From the NCBI RefSeq assembly GCF_932526225.1, contig NC_064044.1:5978747-6042746 (forward strand): a stretch of 64,000 nucleotides of DNA, in the 5' to 3' direction. Within the stretch, counting starts at the first letter, position 1, and each line of letters starts with the position of its first letter. The notes under the pieces are model-generated. The model was not told the DNA's origin, did no database searches, and was given only the letters and a program-made list of their open reading frames with translations. Positions 12,001-21,219 of this stretch are shown here, one piece after another. Origin of the DNA: Nematostella vectensis. Taxonomy: Eukaryota; Cnidaria; Anthozoa; Actiniaria; Edwardsiidae. A program made the position numbers and the translations under genes.

Positions 12001-15000
12001 CCAAAATGTTGTATTTGCAACATCACAAGGAAAAGTTATTTAATGCTGGTGCTAATTTCCCAGGATAATACCCATCAAAGCTTTGAGGAGTACCAGACAG
12101 AAGATATCTTCCCTGAATTTCAAGATCTGCAGAGCAAGTAAGATATGTTCAGGCCCGTACCCAGGATGATTTTTCTTGGGGGGGAGGGGGGGGGAAGGTG
12201 CGGAATCTGAAAAAGTGGACCTTATTTTGCCGGAGGGGGGGGGGGTGTGTGAGGTGAGTTCTCTGATAAAAATCTGACCACCTCCAAAAGAACATAGAGG
12301 GATTTTTTATGCCTTTGCGGTATCTCCCCAGGACGTTTATTGTCCGATTTGGCTACATACCAGAGTGATATAGCTTATGCTTTATCGTTTTGAAAGTGGA
12401 CCTTCAGCCAATGTGGAGGGGGGGTGCCTTCACACCCCCTGTACCCCCCTAGGTACGGGCCTGATGTTGCCTCACCAGACCCTTTGTGGGGATCCCCTCT
12501 CCCTCCCCCTCATCACTCATTCACATTGCTATAAAAATAATGAAAATTTAAGGCTTTAAATTGATTTAGAATTAGCACTAGCATCTGCTTAAAGACCATT
12601 AATATAATTGTACTGTGTATCTAGTGTTATATGGATGGATATCAAGTGTTTACCTTTGGATCAACGACTCACAGCCATCGGTTGTCAGAGCGGCCATGTA
12701 CAAGTTGCACTTGTTGATACTGCTGAAGATCCCAGTAAGTGGTAGCAGGGGTTCCATTAATTTTCAGAGTAGGTGGTGGAGATGGTAGCTGGCATTTCCG
12801 CCAGCCGCTGAGTAGTATCAATTGTATTATTTAAGTTATATGTATTGAGTAACCCACTACCCATAGCCACTTTTAACAGGATTTCTTTAAACAAAAACTG
12901 ATAGTGTGCCTTTCCTGACTCTATGGGATGCTTAAAGACAGTCTGTTATTATGTACCTAATCACGATTGCTCATGGATTTCTAACCTAGTGCTTTGAGGT
13001 CCTTTTTACCTTCTTTTGTCACTTAATAATATTTGGAAAAGATGCAACTATACTGTATAGTTTCTTGTAATTTGAAACTCACGTTCTTCTTCTTGTTTTT
13101 TTTTTTTTGCCAAGAGATCTTGCAGCTTTTTCATGTAGACCATGATGGACCAATCACAGCTGTGAATGTGTTTCCATGGCAACATGATGATTTGAATACC
13201 TCATCACCTGATATGTCAGTTGACAAGCCTTCACCCGAGTACCACCTACTAGTTTGCTGTGCCACTGAGCCATGCGTGATTTATACGTGAGTAAATCTGG
13301 ATGAAGCAAGTGATTCTGAGCTTTTTAATATTTTTGTTGTGCTGTGCTTCTGAGTCATAAGTGATGTACACATGGGAAACATGTGGCATAATAGCTCAGT
13401 GGTACGGGCAAGAAGGCCGGGGTTCCAACCCAGGTCAGGTCAACTTGGGTCTTTTTTAGAGGTGTAATAAGCCTGGCTTCCTACATTGAGGACTGTGAAT
13501 GTGCTATGCCACTGATGGGTAAAGTCAGTCACATGTGAAGCGCATTTGATCATTTCGTATGTTAATCTGCGCTATACAAATGCCACTGATGATTAAAGTC
13601 AGTCATATGTGAAGCGCATTTGATCATTTTGCACTGGATCGGCTTACCCTTGGTCCCTGCATTTTTCTGCTCTATAACCAAACTATTTCCGAATAACCCA
13701 AAACGAGAGCCAGCTAGTAGACTGCTCAAGTAGCTGCATCCAATGACTTCTGTTTGCTCCCGCCCAATACAGCTGTGGTTTAAACGTTTTTTTTTTTTTT
13801 GCTGTTTAATGCTTTGCCAATGCTCCACTATGCAAGCTCCATATTTCTCTGATTTCTATCTATGCTTCTTAGGAGAAGGGAGGGGGGTATTAATGCAAAG
13901 ACCATCATACCAGAACGGCTGCACCAAATGACCTCTGTCGGTTCCCGCCTAATATAGCTATGGTTTAAAAGCTTTTTTTCCCTTTTATTTAATGCTTTGC
14001 CTTCAGACTTAAAGCAACTTGCCAATTCTTTACCACGCAATCTCCATATTTCTCTTATTTCTATCAAGACGTGTTAGGTTATGTTTCTTAGGAGAAGGGA
14101 GGGGGGATTAATGCAAAGATAAAGCTTATTTTCAAATATAGGCCTTAGAGGGGGAATCTTGTTGTAGAAGGCAGAATTGTTTTACTGTAGAGACAATTAA
14201 TAAGTGGAACATCGTTTTTCATTATCATTAATGGGTGTTATTACCATCTCTTCCTTTCTCAGAAACATCATCAGTCAAGGGCTGTCACAGATTGTGGTTC
14301 TTCCTGACTCGGACAAGTTCGACTGTGTGCTGTGTACTTGCATGGCCGATGTGGACTGGGACGGAAACAAAGAGCTTCTTCTTGGAACATATGGCCAGGT
14401 TACTATGTTAATAATTATTTTTTCCATACTTGCACACATCCACAAATAATGAAAATATAGAGTCCTTCGAGCTACATTTATTTTTGCAAGTTAAGCCTCT
14501 GAAATGGTGATACATTGACTGTCTGTGAAAAGACAGACGTCCAATTTAGCTCAACCAAGTGTAACGAGAATTTTTATAAACACATTCCATTTTACAAGGG
14601 GAGCTGTCACAAGCGCTTTTGTGGGCGCAATTTTAAATAGGGGCTTCAGGTTCTTGAAATGCGTTTGGGAGGTTACCAACTGGCGAGTACAACCCTTTTC
14701 ATGAATACTCTAATTGTGCCTTTACTATACTACGCAGCCATATTATCGAATTTCATCGGTCTTTACGTTACTGAGGTGCAAGTTGCATTTAAAACAAAAG
14801 TCTATTGTCTTCATATCTCACACTCCGTGCTGAGTCGAGAATTTGACTTGGAAATGTTCTGTTTGAACATACTTCTCTTGAACTACACGAGGAATGACAA
14901 GGTCTTGAACCTTCGCTCTTTTTTTTCGGAAAAAAAGAATCTCCAGGTATTGGCACTAATTCTCATCCGTCCGTTGATTTTTTTTGTGTGACCGTTTTCT

Positions 15001-15767
15001 TTACAACCAAAAGCCGTTTTTAACGGTGTATATCTAGTCTATCTTTGTTGTTGAGCCATGTTTAACTGAGTAGACAATAGCAGACAGCGGAATCCCTGGC
15101 TTTAGCTGTTTGAAGCATTTTAAAATAGGAGCTAACTCTTGTTATATTCTCTTTTGTGTTGATGAAAAATTCAATTTTGCCATACTAAATTATTCGAAGT
15201 TCTTTCAATGTTGCAGTAGCTACATGTATGTTTACGGGCCTATTTTTTCAATTCTTGGAATACAGGAACTACTGGTTTACAAGTTCGGTTCCACTAGTAC
15301 AGGGCAGTCCACAATTCTTGACTTGAAACTGATGTGGCGGCGTAGTTTTTCAAGCCCTCTGTACGCTATCCAGTACCTGGATATGACGGGCGATGGACTT
15401 AGGGAGGTGGTTGTGGCCTCTTTACTCGGCGTTCACATTCTGCAGGTTAGAAACTGTGAAAAAGTTTGCAAAACTTTATGTGCTTATGTCTTTACTCCTG
15501 AAAGGGAACTTGCGCTGTTTAAGAGTTGTGTAAGTATATGGGGAAACTGTTATTTATTCTATGGGGTAATACTTATCACAAAATTACACTATCCAAGTTG
15601 GTTAAATGGCCTTTTTATCAAAGAATGCATTGTCTGTTTTCATTTTCATTTAATAGCATAAACTGGACAAGGCAGCATCCCTGTGTTATTCTAAAATCAA
15701 GAAATTACAAGAATCGGATCATTGCCATCAGGTACCCGACAGAGAGGATCTAGCCCCTGACCCGTAA
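9005..15767 (+). CDS. KPTN: Kaptin, KICSTOR complex subunit (complete)
   Basis: Eleven exons join in frame: 9005-9218, 9811-9914, 10932-11016, 11235-11289, 11911-11989, 12064-12137, 12625-12734, 13115-13286, 14263-14398, 15266-15445 and 15657-15767 (TAA). They total 1320 nt, or 439 residues, against about 436 in human kaptin. Matching segments run along the whole length: DAEIVSIDAF, LDFVPFQLCH, ETVFLLAGSD, LTAIGCQSGHVQVA, PDSDKFDCVLC, DVDWDGNKELLLGTYGQ, MWRRSFSSPL and LTAIGC. The DxDxDG and DMTGDG motifs near the C-terminus resemble FG-GAP/integrin-alpha propeller loops. Kaptin with ITFG2, KICS2 and SZT2 forms KICSTOR, which holds GATOR1 on lysosomes to restrain TORC1 when amino acids are scarce. 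The last 37 codons (HKLDKAASL onward) are charged and helical, as in the family. The introns are small and carry several MITEs. The last two exons have a second, broken copy at 34521-36182. Confidence 0.95.
10139..10490. mobile_element. MITE with CATACCTGTCAAC ends
   Basis: The left CATACCTGTCAACTCTC and right GAGGTTGACAGGTATG ends are inverted repeats. CATAGT flanks both sides (10133-10138 and 10491-10496) as a target duplication. It lies in KPTN intron 2. The interior has a C-run and no ORF. Confidence 0.75.
11358..11533. mobile_element. MITE with CAGGGGTTTCATTAAG ends
   Basis: Ends CAGGGGTTTCATTAAG and CTAATGAAATCCCTG are inverted, flanked by ACATC on both sides. It lies in KPTN intron 4. 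Internal sequence (GTAGGTGGTGG, GCTGGCGGTTCCACC) is shared with 12746-12820 and 51243-51409, so this is a small family. Confidence 0.7.
12150..12463. mobile_element. MITE with CAGGCCCGTACC ends
   Basis: Ends CAGGCCCGTACCCAGG and CCTAGGTACGGGCCTG are inverted, with ATGTT duplicated at 12145-12149 and 12464-12468. It contains G-rich runs. It lies in KPTN intron 6. The CAG ends suggest a hAT-like origin, but the visible duplication is only 5 bp. Confidence 0.75.
12746..12820. mobile_element. Partial MITE, same family as 11358-11533
   Basis: The left end CAGGGGTTCCATTAA and the internal GTAGGTGGTGG and GCCAGCCGCTGAG pieces match the family. No right end is visible. It lies in KPTN intron 7. Confidence 0.5.
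13381..13640 (+). repeat. tRNA-derived SINE
   Basis: TAGCTCAGTGG fits the tRNA A box and GGTTCCAACCC is one base off the B box, spaced about 25 bases apart. The downstream tail has CAGTCACATGTGAAGCGCAT and GCGCTATACAAATGCC, and the CAGTCA.ATGTGAAGCGCATTTGATCAT part is repeated at about 13598. It sits in KPTN intron 8. The body does not fold as an intact tRNA, so it is a SINE head and not a tRNA gene. Confidence 0.65.
13733..14120. repeat. Imperfect tandem duplication in KPTN intron 8
   Basis: 13733-13901 and 13918-14120 are diverged direct copies. Shared blocks include CTCCATATTTCTCTGATTTC (or its CTTATTTC variant), CTTAGGAGAAGGGAGGGGGG and TTAATGCAAAGA. No coding role. Confidence 0.75.
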
Positions 15768-16224
15768 ACTATACGTAACTCTTGGCAGGTCACACAACTC
15801 TCGAGACGTCGCGCAAATCTAGGTGCGTCACGCAATTCGCGGAACGCCTTATAACTCGCGGATCAACTCGTAATATGCGTGACGTTACCTACTCAGCTCT
15901 TTTGAGGCAAGGGATGCGAACTCACACTATGCACAAACCCCCTGATGTTACGGGAATTAAGGATTGCATCACAAAGATGTTAGCACGTGGTCCGATAACG
16001 TTTTGTGTTGTTTCATGTATTTTCAAACTCTCATTGTTGAATTTATTTATCCCTACAATATTTTACACTTTGGTATAATACTTATTGAAGGATGGATTTA
16101 ATGTTTTATTCGATTGAATTCTAGAGAATTCAGTAGGCTCCTGCTGAGATTACAACTCATCGGCATAAGTGATTCTTGAAAAATAAAACCTGATCTTTTT
16201 AAGAGACGTAGCAGTCGAGTTTTG

Positions 16225-16400
16225 TTCGAACCCATTTTACAAGAATCGAACAGTTCTGAGATAAGATCCCATTTAAGAAGAATCATACACAACCCATTTT
16301 AGAAGAATCATACACTTCTGAGATAAAAACACATTTTAGAGGAATCGTACACTTCTGAGATAAGAACCCATTTTAGAGGAATCATTCAATTTTGTGATAA
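16225..16400. repeat. Minisatellite, unit about 37 bp (locus 1)
   Basis: About four to five degenerate units contain CCCATTTTAGAAGAATCATA and CACTTCTGAGATAAGA. It follows KPTN and recurs at 36905-37030 and 39510-39670. Confidence 0.8.
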
Positions 16401-17401
16401 AAAAAAGAAAAAGGAAAGAAAGAAAAATGACTATCGCTTACAGAGGCTATTTCATTCTTCCATGTGACGCCTTGATTTGGCGGCAAGCCAACAGAAGTTA
16501 ATTCTTTGGCGGCTAAGCCACGGTCGAAGTTTAACCTAGACGCACCATACCTAGCCACCACTTACCTATCTTATCGCCCGTGACTTAACTTATTACTACA
16601 GATCTAAAAGAGAGTATTTAAAAGTCGCAAAAAGAATCTAAATGTTTTTATTAGTGGTTATTTTTAATATTTTCTACTGTTGAAACAAAAGCAGACCATT
16701 ATGGGAATGGCGATGTGGTCTCTTAATATTGAAGCGAAGCGAGTAACGAAGCGAGCGTACCTAATTGTCCAACGGCGGCGGTCAGGGATTCAAATGGCTG
16801 CTTACTCGTTTAAAAAAATGGCTAGCGGCCAGGGAAAGTGATTTAACTCGGATGTTTTGCCACATATCGAATGTAGTAAGTGTACCCCGGCATAGGTCTG
16901 CGAGATAAAAATATTTCGTTTGTTGTATTTTCCTCGCGAATTTCGACGGTATTTGAGTGCTACCGAAAATGGCGCCTCCAACCTTGTCTCTTTCATTAGT
17001 AGGGGGAGAGAAGTCATATATTCCGTTACGAAAACCCCCCAAAATCGTATATTACACATAAATATGACAACAACAAGGCATGTTCTAAGTTTTAAGGCAA
17101 TTTTATTGGCAATGTTTCACAAAAAAATTGCGACTTCAATCCACTCGTTTTACCTCTAAAAATAACAGCCGATTCCAAGCTACGAATACGCTTCAAAACC
17201 ATTGCCTGGGCTACCTGTGGTTTAAACATGTTTGCTAAGACTGCAAATCATTCAGAAAAAAACGTGAATTAATGAAGTGCGAACGGCGCACAAATTACCT
17301 CGAATTTCCTCAAAACACTTGAAAAATTCCAATCGAGGAACAAGAAAGAATCGATGTTAGCCATTAGAAAGATGTGTCAGCATAAATATAATTTTACGCT
17401 G

Positions 17402-17526
17402 TGAGGACACAGAAAGCGAACACCCTAACCTGATTGGCTGGAACTTATTTTTCAAAATGTTTACGGTGTTCAAGCCGAATCTGATTGGTTGAAGCTGTTC
17501 AGCATGGCCCGCTTTCTGTGTCCTCA
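17402..17526. repeat. Foldback element with GAGGACACAGAAAGCG arms
   Basis: GAGGACACAGAAAGCG at the left and CGCTTTCTGTGTCCTC at the right are perfect reverse complements. Two imperfect direct copies of CTGATTGGCTGG lie between them. It is absent from the duplicated region, so it is probably an insertion specific to this copy. Confidence 0.65.
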
Positions 17527-18000
17527 AAAATCTGATCGCTTACTTACAACCACGGATAGGATACTTTATCAGCGATTTCTTAATAAAATAACCAAAAATT
17601 CATTCCCAATTCGCTGAATATTGTATTCAGCGAATAAGATATCTCTAACCTTTGTGCGAAATGTCTCCTGCCTCCCGATTCAGCGAAATCCTTATTCGTT
17701 ATGTTTCTATTTCTCTTGTCTAAAAACCCACGCGATCGTTGTTTTCAACTCTTGAAACATTTGAACAGTACTGGGTAACCATAGCCTCTTGAGTGTTAGT
17801 GACTAGCCCGAACGATCTCCGAACCTAACTTCGTGTTTAGGTTCTTTATAAAATAAGGAGTGAAACAACGCTCAATTCCATTGTTCGGAAACCTGCCTAG
17901 TTACGGCCAATGTTGTGATGTTGGTATGAGACATGATTGATGAGTGACAGCTCACTTTCTCTTTGAACTTATCGCGCCGCCGACACACGCCCGGGCATGC

Positions 18001-18302
18001 GACAAGTGCAGGGATCGGGGTTCATTTTTAAAAATGTTTCTACGGATCGTTGCATTTCTTCATCCAAAAAGGTTAAATGGCGTCCGATGACCAGATAATA
18101 ATTTGATTTGCTCTATCCCCCTTCTTCACTTCACCATTAAAAATAAAACACTTTGCCCTCTGTCGATAACTTGTAGAATTTTCTGTTGTTCCGGGTAAAA
18201 ATTCAAATTCATGTGGCAGTTATGTGACATCTTTCGATATTTGAGCGGGAAAACATTTCTTTTTCCCGCCTAGACAAAATTAGCCCCGATCCCTGCACTT
18301 GT
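18001..18302. mobile_element. MITE-like element abutting a transposon ORF remnant
   Basis: GACAAGTGCAGGGATCGGGG at 18001-18020 and CCCCGATCCCTGCACTTGTC at 18283-18302 are perfect inverted ends of 20 bp. The right end touches the first codons of the 18303-19383 remnant. It may be an insertion into that ORF, or the two may be parts of one decayed element. Confidence 0.65.
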
Positions 18303-19383
18303 CTGAAAAGCAACCTCCAAGCTGGGCATGTTGTAATTCAAATGGACTTTGCCGAGAATTACAACTGCCAGTCTTGCGAGGAGGTGCAAAGTGCTCACTG
18401 GAATGGCCCCACTATGGTCTCCCTACATCCAGTAGTGGTATATTACAAGGCAGAAGGCAAAGACGACCTCGAGCACAAGAGCTTTTGTTTCGGAAGAGCT
18501 CTCGCATAATGCAGCTGCCGTGTATGCCATCTTGGGGGGACTGAATCAAGAGCTGAAGGATCTTGTCCCTGACCTGGCCTTTGTACACTATTGGACAGAT
18601 AGTCCCACATCACAATACAGAAACAAGACAATCTTCGCCATAGTCGCGAACCACAAGGAAGAGTTCGGAGTCCCAGCAAGATGGAACTATTTTGAAGCGG
18701 GGCACGGGAAAGGTCCCTGTGATGGTGTCGGGGGAGCTGCCAAGCGGATGGCTGACGAGGCGGTGCGGTCAGGCAAAGTCGTTATTGGCGATGCACACAG
18801 CTTCTTTGTTTGGGCCACCGAATATCAAAGTAGTGTGACCTACATTTACTACTCAACAGATGACTTCAAAATGGCATCAGCAAGGCTGGACAAGTACAAT
18901 GGCACACAGACTGTCCCTGGCACAATGTCAATGCATGCCATATGCGCAGTGGACAGACACACCGTTCTCACTCGTGTCACCTCGTGTTACTGTCCCGACT
19001 GCCTTTCCAGCCCAAAGGATAGCCATTGTGCATGGAAAGCCGCCATGCTCACTCCACCCAGTGCGTTGAGTCTACGCAATGAGCTCGCTCTAAAGGTAGA
19101 CGACTTTGTCGCTGCCGCTTACGAAAGGGACTGGTATGTTGGCAAAGTACAGCAGATCGAACAGGAGGACGGCGAAGCTCTCGTGACTTTTATGTCACGT
19201 AGTGGCACTACCCTTCAATCTTTCAGCTTCACATGGCCTGCCCGCGAAGATGTTATTTGGATCAAGAGGGACATGATCTTATGTGTCATCGAGCCGCCCA
19301 CCCGAAGTAGTAAAACGCGCAAAACATATAGTTTGACTCCTGCGACACTGGAGCTCGTTGAGGCACGCTTCCGCCTACCTTAG
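18303..19383 (+). pseudogene. Transposon-derived protein remnant with HGKG-DG-GG-K motif
   Basis: The frame opening near 18303 reads GHVVIQMDFAENYNC and runs to about 18490. It then needs a frame change to join the 287-codon frame at 18520-19383, so the ORF is frameshifted and 5'-truncated. Landmarks are QMDFAEN, HYWTDSPTSQYRNK, FEAGHGKGPCDGVGGAAKR and a CYCPDC pair followed by a Tudor/chromo-like C-terminal segment (VDDFVAAAYERDWYVGKV). The HGKG..DG.GG..K core is familiar from many orphan transposase-like proteins of invertebrates. I cannot name the superfamily. GC content is higher than in the surrounding DNA. Confidence 0.65.
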
Positions 19384-19742
19384 TGTCAATTACGTTACCG
19401 TTTTTTATAGAGGTTTTAGAAAAACGATGGTTCAAATCAAAGCACCAAATATCAAATTAAAATCACCTGTAAGTAGAACCAAGTATTTTCGTATATATAT
19501 ATATATTTACAGTTAAGCGCTTGAAAGCATTTAAACGATTCTTTTTGTTTGGATGTGAAAACTGTCATTTACGTTACTAGTAGCAAAAGTTTAAGAAATT
19601 ATGAATATGACCAAGTTATTGTTCAGAACCTTTAATGATAACTAAAAGGCGAAAATTTGACCAAAATTTTACAAGTTAAGAGTTGCATCGTGTATCCTAC
19701 TGAGAAGGTCATATACGTTACTTTACATGTCATTTACGTTAC
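19384..19742 (+). repeat. Four direct TCATTTACGTTAC motifs downstream of the transposon ORF
   Basis: Copies are GTCAATTACGTTAC (19384-19397), GTCATTTACGTTAC (19564-19577), GTCATATACGTTAC (19708-19721) and GTCATTTACGTTAC (19729-19742). They start right after the stop codon. This fits transposase-binding subterminal repeats of the same element (inference). Confidence 0.55.
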
Positions 19743-20749
19743 CATTTCCAATCAGCATATATTGTTTAATTGCTTTATCAAATCAGAATCAACTTTATTG
19801 CGTTTAATATTTTGATATTGATGGTAGTAATTGAATGTAGTTGTATATTTCAAGATGTTCTAATTTTGTATTGAGAAAAACTTAAAGAAAGAACAATTTA
19901 ATAATTTTGAAAACATAGATTCAACTCTTAAATCAAACGAAATTTTTGACAATATAAAGACGAGTCTACGGTGTTCTATGATGTTTATATTCAACAAAAT
20001 TCATCTACTGCCACAAAAATAATAAAAAAAGGCGTATTTTACTGGTTAAACGGTTTTGTATTTGTGTGTTTTTGGGAAATGGACATGGAAAAGTCTCCTT
20101 TTCAGCTTGATTACCGAGGCATATATAAATTTGTGTAGCTTTTTTGCCTTTAAAGATATTGATGGGTCGTTTTGGGAGCTTGAATGACAAATAATTCTCC
20201 AAAATGTTGATTGCTTATCAAACTAGTGTAACAAGTTTTATTTTCCAACTTTTTTTTGGGCCATTGGTACCCGTTTACTAAGAATGAGTGGTATACGAAA
20301 AATACAAGAACCGAAAAAAAGCTCAAATACAGAAATCATGAACCAATAAATTGAGTATTCAAACAAAAATATAACATTTTCGGTTATAGGATCGGTACGT
20401 ACTCATGCCAGCTCTTGGTTCAGTAGGATTGAGAATACGACTACGTCATATAAACATAAAAATATATTTCCATTTTTGAACACACAAATACAAACACAAT
20501 ATAGTTAATTTTCTTACTATTCTCAACAACAAAAATACAATAATAACATCTTATCACCCTTGTTTGAAACTGCGTAAGGTTTTTTTTAAAAAAAAGTTAA
20601 CAAATTTTACTTTTGAATACTGAACTTTATTCCTTTTTTTCATACTTCGCCCTTGGTTTGAGTATATCGAATAACTGTTTATTTGGCTGTTGTAAAATAC
20701 AAGAACTGATGAAAAGCGTCAATACCGAAATCATGAACCAATAAATTGA
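19743..20749. other. AT-rich noncoding region upstream of Calx-beta gene A
   Basis: No gene is seen. From about 20400 the sequence matches 41800 onward in copy 2. An early partial copy of the leader repeat, containing TCATGAACCAATAAATTGAG, lies near 20337. Confidence 0.5.
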
Positions 20750-21219
20750 GTTTTCAAGCAAAAATATAACATTTTCGGTTTAAGGATCGAGCATTTCACA
20801 TTTTTTGCTGTGAATAATAAAAAAGCAGTGGTGTGTAAATGGAATGAGCTGCTTAAGTTCTAGATACGGTGTAGCCACAAGTGCTTCAAGCTTATGACAT
20901 AAACAAGGTAACAGGTTCTGTGTCGATCCAACAGCCAATAAGGGACAAATACAGCTTGCGGGTTTAAGCAAAGAAACACCATGCCACCCAATATACATCG
21001 AGTTTTCATGCAGCAATATCAAATTTTCCATTTTTTGGATCTTTGGATCTAGCATTCCGTGTTATTGCTTTGAATAATAAAAGAGCCGTGGTGTGTAAAT
21101 GGAACGAGCGACGCTATTCTAGATACGGTGTAGGCACACAAGCAAGGTTACAAGGCCAGTGTCGATCCAACAGCAAAAAAAGGAACCAAAACAGCTTGCC
21201 GGTTTGAGCAAGAAGCACC
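20750..21219 (+). promoter_or_regulatory. Tandemly doubled 5' leader/promoter of Calx-beta gene A
   Basis: Two diverged direct copies, about 20750-20995 and 20998-21235, share AATAATAAAA.AGC, GGTGTGTAAATGGAA, CTAGATACGGTGTAG, GTGTCGATCCAACAGC and CACCATGCCACCC. The first copy carries a decoy ATGCCACCC at 20981 that then diverges into noncoding sequence. The second leads into the real signal-peptide exon. Gene B has a single copy before 42387. The paralogous conservation marks this block as likely promoter and 5' UTR. Confidence 0.6.

Noticed and set aside
13386-13430. Possible tRNA gene
   Set aside because: The A and B boxes are present but there is no consistent acceptor stem or cloverleaf, and a SINE-type tail follows.
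14659-14991. 110-codon open frame in KPTN intron 9
   Set aside because: No recognisable domain; it lies wholly within an intron required by the KPTN frame.
15110-15661. 183-codon open frame
   Set aside because: It is KPTN exon 10 read through into its flanking introns, not a separate gene.
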